Shown: in pieces, positions 1-7,884 of the stretch
Numbering within the stretch: position 1 is the first letter of the stretch
Layout of the letters: each line of letters begins with the position of its first letter
Assembly: GCF_002270055.1 (NCBI RefSeq)
Contig: NZ_NIBG01000001.1
Coordinates: 186,001 to 250,000 of the forward strand
Direction: 5' to 3'
Source: Anaeromicrobium sediminis
Lineage (GTDB): Bacteria > Bacillota > Clostridia > Peptostreptococcales > Thermotaleaceae
DNA length: 64,000 nucleotides
Notes under the pieces: generated by a model
Told to the model about the DNA's origin: nothing
The model's input: the letters and a program-made list of their open reading frames with translations, nothing else
Database searches by the model: none
Made by a program: the position numbers and the translations under genes

Positions 1-2
1 TA

Positions 3-278
3 AAAATTGCTGATTTACAAGGTAGTAATGCTTTTTATGAAGATTTTAGAGAGATATTTAAAATTAAATTTGCTTGTGAGAAGGTCTTATTTGAGAAACA
101 ACCCTTAAGTATAAGAGATTTAAAGATAAATGGTAATGATTTAATAAATGCTGGAATAGAACAAGGAAAACAAATAGGTATTATTTTAAATAAGTTATTG
201 GAATCCGTATTAGACGATCCTGAAATGAATAAAAGGGACATATTATTAGAAGAAGTGGGAAAAATGGTTCGGGAATGA
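3..278 (+). CDS. cca: CCA-adding tRNA nucleotidyltransferase, C-terminal fragment (5' end outside window)
   Basis: An open frame enters from the left edge and ends at TGA 276-278, giving about 91 residues with no start in the window. The tail reads DLIxxGIxQGKQIGxILN followed by LLExVLxxPxxN, the helical C-terminal tail of bacterial CCA-adding or poly(A) polymerase-type nucleotidyltransferases. The catalytic head would lie upstream. The enzyme adds CCA to tRNA 3' ends in the cytoplasm. A hairpin terminator follows at 316-343. The family call rests on the tail alone. Confidence 0.75.
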   Translation, partial: KIADLQGSNAFYEDFREIFKIKFACEKVLFEKQPLSIRDLKINGNDLINAGIEQGKQIGIILNKLLESVLDDPEMNKRDILLEEVGKMVRE

Positions 279-315
279 TTTTAAGAAATTAGAAATTATA
301 TGAAAGACAAAGAAT

Positions 316-343
316 AAAGATCCTTAGGTTTCTAAGGGTCTTT
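316..343 (+). terminator. Terminator after the cca-like gene
   Basis: Inverted repeat with arms AGATCCTTAG and CTAAGGGTCTTT around a short GTTT-type loop, ending in T's, 38 bases after the cca-like stop codon. Confidence 0.75.
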
Positions 344-365
344 AACTTAATAACTAGATTAACAT

Positions 366-518
366 TTATATTTTGTGACACTTATTACAGTTCTCGCAGT
401 TTTTACAATTTTCACATGAATAATAAAAGATATAATCACTACCTATCCAATTTAAAATACTTTCAATATCCGTGAGTTCATGTTTTTCACAAATCATAGT
501 AATATTATTAGAAACCAT
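366..518 (-). CDS. Cys-rich 50-residue microprotein
   Basis: A small gene with a strong site AAGGAGG five bases before ATG 518. The product is 50 residues. Its C-terminus carries five cysteines spaced exactly CxxCxxCxxCxxC (from SCENCKNCENCNKC), and an extra Cys lies near residue 10. There is no signal peptide or membrane segment. Regular CxxC spacing suggests metal or Fe-S binding, or a redox role, but I do not recognise a named family. It points away from the cca-like gene and is probably monocistronic. That it is a gene rests on the ribosome site and the ordered cysteines. Confidence 0.6.
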   Translation of the reverse strand: MVSNNITMICEKHELTDIESILNWIGSDYIFYYSCENCKNCENCNKCHKI

Positions 519-1039
519 AGGTAACCTCCTTTTTGTTCTTAATTATCCTTGAAAACAAACAAATCTTTTTATATATAATCTATTCTAGTGAAGGCTAATG
601 TTCCTATTACAATAAATAATGCTGCATATGGATTAACTATCTCAATAGATAATTAACAAACAAAATAATAGGAATTGAGGGTTGGAAATATTACATTATA
701 AGTGAGAAGAATAAATAATAAAATATTAATATAACCTAAATGTTGTGAAGTACATAACAGTGATTTAAAATCATAATTTATAGCTTTACAACATGGTTGA
801 CATAATATCATTATTGCAAACAATGTATTTTATTATATACATATGGAAAAGGTTGTTATTTTTATTGGCAGGTTATGTAAAATTAAATTACTAGAGGAAA
901 GTATCGGAAGGTGTTTATTATGTTTAAAATATAATTACATAAATAATGGTTCTACAATAGACCTAGATCATACTTAGTCTTTTATAGAACCATTATTTAT
1001 GTATAGAGAATTGGGGGCAATCCCAATTCCTTCATTTGT
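519..1039. other. Gene-poor stretch with hairpins
   Basis: No convincing gene. An imperfect inverted repeat (ATGTTGTGAAG at 740-750, CTTTACAACAT at 784-794) is present. A 44-codon frame at 843-977 has no ribosome site and runs into the hairpin at 938-1001. A 22-residue frame ending near 655 also lacks a ribosome site. I read this as intergenic DNA. Confidence 0.4.
938..1001 (-). terminator. Long inverted repeat, probable terminator of the small gene at 1040-1153
   Basis: Perfect 17-bp arms (CATAAATAATGGTTCTA at 938-954, its complement at 985-1001) separated by 30 bases. It lies just 3' of the minus-strand small gene. The T-run is weak, so it could instead be a small repeat element. Confidence 0.45.
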
Positions 1040-1153
1040 TTAGCATCCTCTATATCCACCATAACAATTACAGAATATAATTACTAATAATAAGAAGAAA
1101 AATAACAATTCATCTCCACATCCACCGTAGAAACCACATTGTTTATCAGCCAT
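1040..1153 (-). CDS. 37-residue Gly/Cys-rich hydrophobic protein, YjcZ-like
   Basis: Starts at ATG 1153, seven bases after a strong AGGAGG. The 37-residue product has a Gly/Cys-rich start (CGFYGGCG), one run of about 13 hydrophobic residues rich in Phe, Leu and Ile, and a Gly/Tyr/Cys-rich end (NCYGGYRGC). This layout resembles the very short YjcZ/YhfM-type sporulation proteins of Firmicutes, which also combine FYGG-like patches with one hydrophobic helix. The similarity is of architecture, so a sporulation role is inference. A long hairpin follows it. Confidence 0.55.
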   Translation of the reverse strand: MADKQCGFYGGCGDELLFFFLLLVIIFCNCYGGYRGC

Positions 1154-1303
1154 AAAATCGCACCTCCTTTACTGATTATGTAAATTTTATAATTTTGGTA
1201 GTTGTTTTTTTCTTAATATAAAGTATGCAAAATCGAGTTCATATGTTACTCTGCAAGCAAATCCGTTATACATTATTACTTTATAAGAGACATAGCTTAA
1301 ACT

Positions 1304-1346
1304 AAAAAGACCACTAGTAAAATAAAATTTTACTAGTGGTCTTTTT
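1304..1346 (-). terminator. Terminator of the 98-residue protein gene
   Basis: Perfect 20-bp arms around a 3-base AT loop, with A/T runs at both ends, immediately 3' of the minus-strand gene that stops at 1352. It could work in both directions. Confidence 0.85.
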
Positions 1347-1351
1347 AGTTT

Positions 1352-1648
1352 TCAGAAGAAGGGGTGGTTCTTGTAGCTTTCCATGATTAATTGTTCTCCA
1401 GAATTAGTAATTTTATATATTTTTTTATTATTCTTATCAGTTTCTTGAATCAAGTGGTTTTTGTATAATTCATCGATTATTTTTCTTATTTTAGCTTTTT
1501 TTCGATTTGAAAATATTAGATAAATTTCTTCTATATATAACTCACCTTTTATTATTAAATCCTCTAATATTTTTACAGCGAAGAATTTATCTATAGGCTT
1601 GAATTTAGCATATAAATGGAGAAAAATATCTTCTTGCTTAGGGCTCAT
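1352..1648 (-). CDS. Small winged-helix-like protein, unknown role
   Basis: 98 residues, start ATG with GAGGT upstream. The middle and C-terminus read like a winged helix: KIRKIIDELYKNHLI (recognition helix) followed by a wing, KKIYKITNSGEQLI. The end is aromatic (HPFF). It is Lys/Ile rich, with no signal peptide or membrane segment. Small proteins of this type are often DNA-binding regulators, such as PadR- or MarR-like minimal domains, but I cannot name a family. It is probably transcribed alone, with a strong terminator just after it. Confidence 0.6.
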   Translation of the reverse strand: MSPKQEDIFLHLYAKFKPIDKFFAVKILEDLIIKGELYIEEIYLIFSNRKKAKIRKIIDELYKNHLIQETDKNNKKIYKITNSGEQLIMESYKNHPFF

Positions 1649-1699
1649 AAGAAATACCTCACTTTATATAAACTTACTTATTCTTATGAGTAATAAAGT

Positions 1700-2140
1700 T
1701 TGTATTATACCATATTTAAATAATTAAATATTATTCCGAGTAGTTTATATATAAGAATAATATAAAATAACAAAACAGTATTTAATAATATAAAATAATC
1801 AAATTCATTACATATAACATTGAATTAAATATATAAACAATTATTAGAATAATACAACCTTTTGCTAAAACTTTAACAATCCCTTTCATCAAACTTATAC
1901 ATATACTTTCATTATTTTTCACATTTTGCGATCTGTGAAAATTCGACAGGTATCTGTCTTAAAATTCGATAAATGATTGATAATTAATTGTCAATCTTGA
2001 AAGTAGATAACTTCTGAAGAATTAGCCTTACAAAATTATAGAAGGTTATCTGAAGACAACGACTATTTAGGAGATGGATTTTCATATATTACTTACTAAA
2101 TAAGACTATTTATATAATATGAGTAGTCTTATTTTAATAG
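1700..2140 (+). other. Possible structured leader or small RNA ahead of the PTS operon
   Basis: About 570 bases lack a gene. Within them are a stem AGATAACTTCT (2005-2015) with AGAAGGTTATCT (2040-2051) and a terminator-like hairpin, AATAAGACTA (2099-2108) with TAGTCTTATT (2124-2133), followed by T's. The hairpin lies 90 bases before the regulator gene. This is compatible with a riboswitch, an antitermination leader or a short RNA. I did not match a known class. Confidence 0.3.
2099..2137 (+). terminator. Terminator-like hairpin upstream of PTS regulator
   Basis: 10-bp perfect arms (AATAAGACTA/TAGTCTTATT) with a 15-base loop and a following T-rich stretch. It may be an attenuator of the operon that begins at 2229. 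Confidence 0.5.
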
Positions 2141-2228
2141 TTCATTTTTGTAAAAAGTATATTACATTTATTGAACTTTTAGAGTATATACATAGATAAT
2201 ATAATTTAAGTAAGAAGGGATGATTATT

Positions 2229-4361
2229 ATGATATTGGATAAACGATCAAGTTCCATATTAAATCATATATGTGAATCTAGTCATCTTGTCTCTTTAAAA
2301 GAGTTATCTAAAAAATATAATATATCAGAAAGATCTATACGCTATGATTTTAAAAAGATTAATCAGTGGCTACAAAATAAAAATATGGCCTGTCTCCAAA
2401 TAGTGCATGGTAAGGGCATAGACTTAGACCCCAATTATAAGAAAAGTATTCAAAGTGAACTTACAAATATATCTCCTTACTATTATGTGAATTCCAGTAA
2501 TGAACGAAAAAAAATAATAGCTTTAAGATTGTTAAATGCGCCTACTCCATTAACTATAAAGTATTTGGAGAGAGAATTACTAGTAAGTAAAAATACTATT
2601 TTAAAGGAACTAAAAGATTTAAAAGATTGGTTTGAGAAAAGAGAACTTAAACTAGTTAGTAAACCTCACGTAGGGTATTATCTTATGGGAGAAGAAAATA
2701 AAAAAAGACGTTTTGTAAAGGAACTTATGACAGAAATTTTAAACAAGGATATGGCCATAGATATAATAGGTGGAATTAATAATGAGTGTGTTATAGACAA
2801 TGGAGTTTATAAAGAAATTAAAAATATATTTAAAGATATTGATATAAACTTCATTGAGGAATGTATAAAATGTGCAGAAGATTTTCTAGAAAGGGAATTT
2901 ACTTATAATGCCCACATTAATTTAGTAACCCATTTAGCCATAGCTATTAAAAGATTACAGAACAATAAAAAAATAATTATGGATGAAGAAAATATAAGGA
3001 GAATAGAAAAATTCAATGAAATAGAAATAGGAAAAATCATCTGTGAAAAAATAGAAAAAAGATTTAATATATCAATCCCTCTAGCAGAAGTGGCCTACTT
3101 AACAATGCACCTTATTGGCTCAAATGTACATAAAGATTTTAAATTAAATAATAATGATACATTGGTGTCACAATTAGTCCTATATTTAATTAGTGAATTT
3201 GAACAAAGATATAAAATGACTATTGTAGATAAATTAAGCCTAGTAAATAATCTAACACTTCATTTAAGACCTGCCTTGTATCGCATGAAATTCAATGTTC
3301 TCATAGAGAATCCACTGCTTTCAGAAATTAAGGAAAAATATAAGGATATATATAATATTACCCATTCCATATTTAAAGATTTCGAAAACACATACGAAAT
3401 ACAAGTAAATGAGCATGAAATTGCTTATATAACTATCCATTTCGCAGCAGCCATACATGCTCAAAAGAACAATATAAAAACTAGAGTTAAGGTGTTAATC
3501 GTATGTGGAAGCGGTATAGGCACAGCAAAACTTCTTGAAACTCAACTAAAATTAAAGTTTCCAGCTTTAAAAATAATAGATACTATATCTGTCTTTGATT
3601 GTCCTAAGTATGATGAGAGACATGCTGATTTTATCATCTCTACACTACATATACCAGAAAATAAAATTCCCATCATAAGGGTAAGTTCCTTATTGAATAA
3701 TCACGATTGTAGATTAATAGAAAATACATTAAATACCTCTAGCAAGAGATTAAATAACCAATTTGAGAATAGACTAGTTAAAATAATGAGCTCCATTTCA
3801 AACCATTGTACAATTCATAACTACGAACAATTACAAAATGAAATTGCTTATATTCTCATAAATAATAACAATTCCAATGTGTTAAAAGGGGGCAAACCAA
3901 TGTTAAATGAACTTATTACTAGAGAAAATATAAGGTTAAATGTAAATGCTCTAGACTGGGAAGATGCAGTAAAAAAGGGATCTCAAATTTTACTAGATAA
4001 GGAGTACATTACTAATGACTATGTTAATGCTATTTTAACAAAGATAAAGGAGATAGGACCCTATATAGTAATAGTTCCTAATATAGCTCTTCCTCATGCA
4101 CGACCTGAGGAAGGAGTTAAAAAATTATCTATGAGTTTAATAACACTAAAAAAGCCAATTAATTTTGGTAGTGTAGATAATGACCCTGTAAAATTGGTAA
4201 TTACCTTAGCAGCTATAGATAATGAAACTCATATTAAGGCCTTGTCTCAGTTAATGGATCTACTCAGTAATAGTGAAGATATAGAAAATATTATAAACGC
4301 AACCAAAGTCATAGACGTTATAAATATAATTGAAAAATATTCTGTAGGGAAGGAGGTGTAG
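2229..4361 (+). CDS. PRD-containing PTS transcriptional regulator with EIIB and EIIA domains
   Basis: 710 residues from ATG 2229, chosen because AAGAAGGG sits about 9 bases upstream; the ATG at 2220 touches that site. Order: two HTH regions (about 1-150), PRD1 (about 205-305) and PRD2 (about 310-415) with conserved His (NLTLHLRP, TIHFAAAIHA), a GatB-like EIIB domain with VCGSGIGT (about 420-505), and an EIIA domain with NIALPHARPEEGV (about 558-710). This is the BglG/MtlR/LicR class, controlled by PTS phosphorylation of the PRD His and EII domains. It lies 4 bases before the EIIB gene, so it probably regulates its own operon. An in-frame start at 3900 could release the EIIA domain. Confidence 0.93.
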   Translation: MILDKRSSSILNHICESSHLVSLKELSKKYNISERSIRYDFKKINQWLQNKNMACLQIVHGKGIDLDPNYKKSIQSELTNISPYYYVNSSNERKKIIALRLLNAPTPLTIKYLERELLVSKNTILKELKDLKDWFEKRELKLVSKPHVGYYLMGEENKKRRFVKELMTEILNKDMAIDIIGGINNECVIDNGVYKEIKNIFKDIDINFIEECIKCAEDFLEREFTYNAHINLVTHLAIAIKRLQNNKKIIMDEENIRRIEKFNEIEIGKIICEKIEKRFNISIPLAEVAYLTMHLIGSNVHKDFKLNNNDTLVSQLVLYLISEFEQRYKMTIVDKLSLVNNLTLHLRPALYRMKFNVLIENPLLSEIKEKYKDIYNITHSIFKDFENTYEIQVNEHEIAYITIHFAAAIHAQKNNIKTRVKVLIVCGSGIGTAKLLETQLKLKFPALKIIDTISVFDCPKYDERHADFIISTLHIPENKIPIIRVSSLLNNHDCRLIENTLNTSSKRLNNQFENRLVKIMSSISNHCTIHNYEQLQNEIAYILINNNNSNVLKGGKPMLNELITRENIRLNVNALDWEDAVKKGSQILLDKEYITNDYVNAILTKIKEIGPYIVIVPNIALPHARPEEGVKKLSMSLITLKKPINFGSVDNDPVKLVITLAAIDNETHIKALSQLMDLLSNSEDIENIINATKVIDVINIIEKYSVGKEV
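3900..4361 (+). CDS. Putative internally initiated free EIIA (UlaC-like) within the regulator gene
   Basis: Inside the regulator frame, an AAGGGGGC ribosome site at 3886-3892 lies seven bases before an in-frame ATG at 3900. Initiation there would give a 153-residue protein holding exactly the EIIA domain, with active-site His in LPHARPEEGV. Free UlaC/MtlF-type EIIA proteins are about this size. The operon otherwise has EIIB and EIIC but no EIIA gene. That the internal site is used is inference. Confidence 0.45.
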   Translation: MLNELITRENIRLNVNALDWEDAVKKGSQILLDKEYITNDYVNAILTKIKEIGPYIVIVPNIALPHARPEEGVKKLSMSLITLKKPINFGSVDNDPVKLVITLAAIDNETHIKALSQLMDLLSNSEDIENIINATKVIDVINIIEKYSVGKEV

Positions 4362-4365
4362 TCTA

Positions 4366-4647
4366 ATGAAAATATTAGTAGTATGTGGTAGCGGACTAGG
4401 AAGTAGTCTAATGATGGAGATGAGCATAAAAAAAATAATAAAGGAACTGGGCATAGATGCTCAAGTAAGTCATACAGATTTGGGGTCTGCTAAAGGAGAG
4501 GGAGCAGATATATTTGTGGGGACTAGAGATATAACTAATCAACTTAATGACGTTAATGGTGAAGTAATATCTCTAAAAAGTATGATAGACAAAAAACATA
4601 TGAAAGAACAATTGGAATCTACTTTAAAAAAAATGGGACTATTATGA
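4366..4647 (+). CDS. PTS EIIB component, UlaB/SgaB-like
   Basis: 93 residues, ATG preceded by GGAGGTG. The N-terminus MKILVVCGSGLGSS holds the phosphocysteine of EIIB proteins, which passes phosphate from EIIA to the sugar bound by EIIC. Length fits UlaB/SgaB-type EIIB. It lies 4 bases after the regulator and 26 bases before the EIIC gene. The substrate is not proven to be ascorbate, because UlaG, UlaD, UlaE and UlaF are not nearby. Confidence 0.9.
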   Translation: MKILVVCGSGLGSSLMMEMSIKKIIKELGIDAQVSHTDLGSAKGEGADIFVGTRDITNQLNDVNGEVISLKSMIDKKHMKEQLESTLKKMGLL

Positions 4648-4673
4648 TCTATTTAAAAAAAGGGGGATAACAT

Positions 4674-5942
4674 ATGAATTTCTTCAAGTTTTTAATGTAT
4701 GATGTTTTAAGTGTTCCAGCCGTATTAGTAGGACTTGTGGCCTTAATAGGATTATTAGCACAAAAAAAATCCTCTACAGATTGCCTCAAGGGTACTATCA
4801 AGACAATTATGGGATTTATCATATTAGGTGCAGGGGCTGGCGTAGTAGTAGGTTCTCTAGGTCACTTTGCTAATATGTTCCAGCATGGATTTGGAATTAA
4901 TGGTATAGTTCCTAATAACGAAGCCATAGTCTCTATAGCTCAAAAGACTTTTGGTAAAGAAATGGCACTTATAATGTTCTTTGGTATGATTGTAAACATA
5001 ATTATTGCTAGATTCACTAAATGGAAATATATATTCTTAACAGGCCATCATACCCTGTATATGGGAATTATGATAGCTGCCATATTAGCAGCAGGAGGAA
5101 TGACAGGAGTTTCTTTAGTAGCAGTTGGTTCTATTATCCTAGGCCTAGTTATGGTAGTATTTCCTGCCATGGCCCAAAAGTTCATGGTTGAAATAACAGG
5201 TGTGGAAGATGTGGCCTTTGGACACTTTGGTACTGTTGGTTATGTATTAGCAGGGTATGTAGGAAAGTGGTTTGGTAATAAGGAAGAATCTACAGAAGAA
5301 ATGACTCTACCTAATTCCTTATCATTCTTAAGAGATACTCCTGTTGCAATAGCCACAACTATGGCTTTAATATTTCTTATATCCTCTATTGTTGCAGGAA
5401 AATCTTATGTGGAAGAAATAAGCGGTGGTCAGCATTTTATCGTATTTGCCCTAATTCAAGCTATAACCTTTGCTGGTGGAGTATTCGTTATTCTACAAGG
5501 TGTTCGTATGATATTAGCAGAAATTATACCAGCATTTAAGGGTATTGCTGAAAAATTAGTCCCTGATGCAAAACCGGCCTTAGATTGTCCAGTTGTATTT
5601 CCTTATGCTCCTACTGCAGTTTTAATAGGGTTCTTATCTAGTTTTGCAGCTGGTATAGTAGGAATGTTTTTATGTATGGCATTTAATCTTCCAGTTATCA
5701 TACCAGGAGTAGTTCCTCATTTCTTCTGTGGAGCTACAGCAGGAGTATTTGGTAATGCCACTGGTGGAAAGAGAGGTGCCATAATAGGGGCCTTTGCCCA
5801 TGGTTTACTTATAACTATATTACCTATATTACTTATGCCAGTACTTGGAGATTTAGGATATGCTAATACTACTTTCAGTGATACAGACTTTGGAGTAGTA
5901 GGCATATTATTAGGAAATGTATTAAGACTATTCGTTCATTAA
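4674..5942 (+). CDS. PTS EIIC component, UlaA/SgaT (ascorbate-type) family
   Basis: 422 residues, highly hydrophobic with about 10-11 membrane segments; an AGGGGG site precedes the ATG. Family features: the NxxGIVPNNEA loop, the early TGHHTLYMG segment, and GxxPHFFCGATAGVFGNATGG near the end, typical of the UlaA/SgaT transporter. It carries the sugar across the membrane during EIIB-dependent phosphorylation. UlaA is usually about 465 residues, so this one is slightly short. A terminator-like hairpin separates it from the transketolase genes, whose presence suggests a pentose or pentulose-type substrate. Confidence 0.9.
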   Translation: MNFFKFLMYDVLSVPAVLVGLVALIGLLAQKKSSTDCLKGTIKTIMGFIILGAGAGVVVGSLGHFANMFQHGFGINGIVPNNEAIVSIAQKTFGKEMALIMFFGMIVNIIIARFTKWKYIFLTGHHTLYMGIMIAAILAAGGMTGVSLVAVGSIILGLVMVVFPAMAQKFMVEITGVEDVAFGHFGTVGYVLAGYVGKWFGNKEESTEEMTLPNSLSFLRDTPVAIATTMALIFLISSIVAGKSYVEEISGGQHFIVFALIQAITFAGGVFVILQGVRMILAEIIPAFKGIAEKLVPDAKPALDCPVVFPYAPTAVLIGFLSSFAAGIVGMFLCMAFNLPVIIPGVVPHFFCGATAGVFGNATGGKRGAIIGAFAHGLLITILPILLMPVLGDLGYANTTFSDTDFGVVGILLGNVLRLFVH

Positions 5943-5985
5943 ATATATTCTAGGGCATAGTAACTTTATAATCTATAAATAGTTT

Positions 5986-6010
5986 AAGAGAGGCATAAAG
6001 CCTCTCTTTT
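5986..6010 (+). terminator. Intercistronic hairpin between EIIC and transketolase genes
   Basis: AAGAGAGGC and GCCTCTCTTTT arms around a TATAA-like loop, 24 bases before the transketolase start. It could terminate part of the transcripts, giving more transporter than transketolase mRNA. Confidence 0.75.
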
Positions 6011-6033
6011 ATAAGCCTTTAGGGGGAATTGTT

Positions 6034-6849
6034 ATGGATATACAATATCTAGAAAATAAAAGTTTGCAACTTCGTAATGATTTGATTGATTATGGCTATG
6101 AGGTAGGTAAAAGCCATATGGGAGGAACCTTATCTAGTATTGATATGCTTAGTGTACTATATTATGGAATAATGAAACACAGTCCTGAAAATCCCAATTG
6201 GAAGTATAGGGATAGATTTATTTTAAGCAAAGGACATTGCGCATTAGGCTTATATGTCATACTTGCTGATTTAGGTTATTTTTCTAAAAAACATTTACTA
6301 GAGTACAAAAAAATTAATGGTATATTACAAGGTCATCCAGATAAATCTAAAACTCCTGGCATAGAAATGAGTGCAGGTTCATTAGGCCAAGGTATTTCCT
6401 ATGGAGTGGGTAAAGCCTTAGGCCTTAAACTGAAGAATATAAATAGTAGGGTATTTGTAATGGTTGGAGATGGAGAACTTGAAGAAGGACAAAATTGGGA
6501 AGCCATACTTAGTGCTAATCACTATAAACTAGATAATTTAGTAGTATTAGTAGATCATAATAAATTACAGCTAGATAATACATTAATAGATGAGTTATCC
6601 TTTGAAAATTTAATTTCCAAATTTAAATCCTTTGGATGGGAAGTGTTACATATAGATGGCCATAATATAAAAGAAATATATAAGGCTTTAAAATTTTCTA
6701 ATAAAAAGCCTTTAGCCATTATAGGAAATACCATAAAGGGAAAGGGAATAGATTTTATGGAAAATAATATAAGTTGGCATTGTAATAAAATGACTGAAGA
6801 TGAATATAAGCTGGCAAAAGATCAATTGAAAGAAGGTGTAGTCCTATGA
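6034..6849 (+). CDS. Transketolase, N-terminal (TPP-binding) subunit
   Basis: 271 residues, AGGGGG before ATG. It contains the early His region (SKGHCALGLY), GHPD, GSLGQGIS and the thiamine-diphosphate motif GDGELEEGQNWE ending near an Asn/His. This is the first half of a split transketolase; the second half starts at 6846, overlapping as ATGA. Together they move two-carbon ketol units between sugar phosphates. In this operon they probably feed the product of the PTS sugar into the pentose phosphate pathway. Confidence 0.93.
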   Translation: MDIQYLENKSLQLRNDLIDYGYEVGKSHMGGTLSSIDMLSVLYYGIMKHSPENPNWKYRDRFILSKGHCALGLYVILADLGYFSKKHLLEYKKINGILQGHPDKSKTPGIEMSAGSLGQGISYGVGKALGLKLKNINSRVFVMVGDGELEEGQNWEAILSANHYKLDNLVVLVDHNKLQLDNTLIDELSFENLISKFKSFGWEVLHIDGHNIKEIYKALKFSNKKPLAIIGNTIKGKGIDFMENNISWHCNKMTEDEYKLAKDQLKEGVVL

Positions 6850-7781
6850 GAGCACCACGAGACGTATATGGAGAAGTTTTATTTGAATTAGGTGAAAAAT
6901 ATGAAAATATAATAGTTTTAAATAGTGACTTAGCTAAAGCCACTAAGACTACCTTATTCGAAAAGAAATTTCCTCAAAGACATTTTAATCTAGGCATATG
7001 TGAACAAAATATGATGAGTATAGGGGGAGGACTATCTAGTGAAGGATTTATACCTATAGCAAGCACCTTTGCAATATTTGCAACAGGAAGGGCCTATGAT
7101 CAAATACGTCAATCTATTGCCTATCCTAAAAATAATGTTAAAATAATTGCAACCCATCCCGGCTTAGCAGTGGGTTTAGACGGAGCTACACACCAGGCCC
7201 TAGAGGATATTAACATAATGAGAGGACTTCCAAACATGACCGTACTAGCTCCCTCAGATGAAGTAGAAACAAAAAAATTAATTGAAAAAGCTATAGAATA
7301 TGATGGTCCTACCTATATAAGGGTAGGTAGAGCTGAAATTCCTCAGCTGTTTAATTCTAATACTAAGTTTCAAATAGGTAAAGGAAACGTATTAAGAGAG
7401 GGATCAGATATTACCATATTAAGTCATGGAATTATGTTGTATCACTCTTTGGAGGTGGCTAAAAGGCTTTTACAGAAGAACATATCAGTAGAAGTCATAA
7501 GTATGGCTTCTATTAAGCCTATTGATAAAGAATTAATATTAAAATCCTCTAAAAAGACAAATTGTGTAGTTACTATAGAAGACCATAGCATATATGGAGG
7601 TCTTGGTAGTGCCGTCGCTGAAGTCCTAATACAGAAAAACCCAGTGCCTCAAGAGATTATAGGGGTAAGTGATATATTTGGTGAATCAGGAACACCAAAT
7701 GAATTATTTGAAAAATATGGATTAGATATAAACTCTTTAGAAAAAAGAATTCTGGATTTTTATCATAGTAATAAATATTAA
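6846..7781 (+). CDS. Transketolase, C-terminal (Pyr plus C-terminal domain) subunit
   Basis: 311 residues, translationally coupled to the N-terminal subunit by a 4-base overlap. Motifs: LNSDLAKAT, FNLGICEQNMMSIGGG (Glu that activates the cofactor), THPGLAVGLDGATHQALEDI and a C-terminal swap domain ending GESGTPNELFEKYGL. It completes the split transketolase. It is the last gene of the PTS operon, and no strong terminator is evident in the following 76 bases. Confidence 0.93.
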   Translation: MRAPRDVYGEVLFELGEKYENIIVLNSDLAKATKTTLFEKKFPQRHFNLGICEQNMMSIGGGLSSEGFIPIASTFAIFATGRAYDQIRQSIAYPKNNVKIIATHPGLAVGLDGATHQALEDINIMRGLPNMTVLAPSDEVETKKLIEKAIEYDGPTYIRVGRAEIPQLFNSNTKFQIGKGNVLREGSDITILSHGIMLYHSLEVAKRLLQKNISVEVISMASIKPIDKELILKSSKKTNCVVTIEDHSIYGGLGSAVAEVLIQKNPVPQEIIGVSDIFGESGTPNELFEKYGLDINSLEKRILDFYHSNKY

Positions 7782-7884
7782 GTAATTTATATTAAAAACG
7801 ATTGTTAAATCTAATATACTTATAAAATTTCCTTCAAAAACTGCATAATGTTAATATGTGGAAAACATCAGAGGAGGACTTTTT

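Noticed and set aside
843-977. 44-codon frame as a gene
   Set aside because: No ribosome site and it runs into the inverted repeat at 938-1001.
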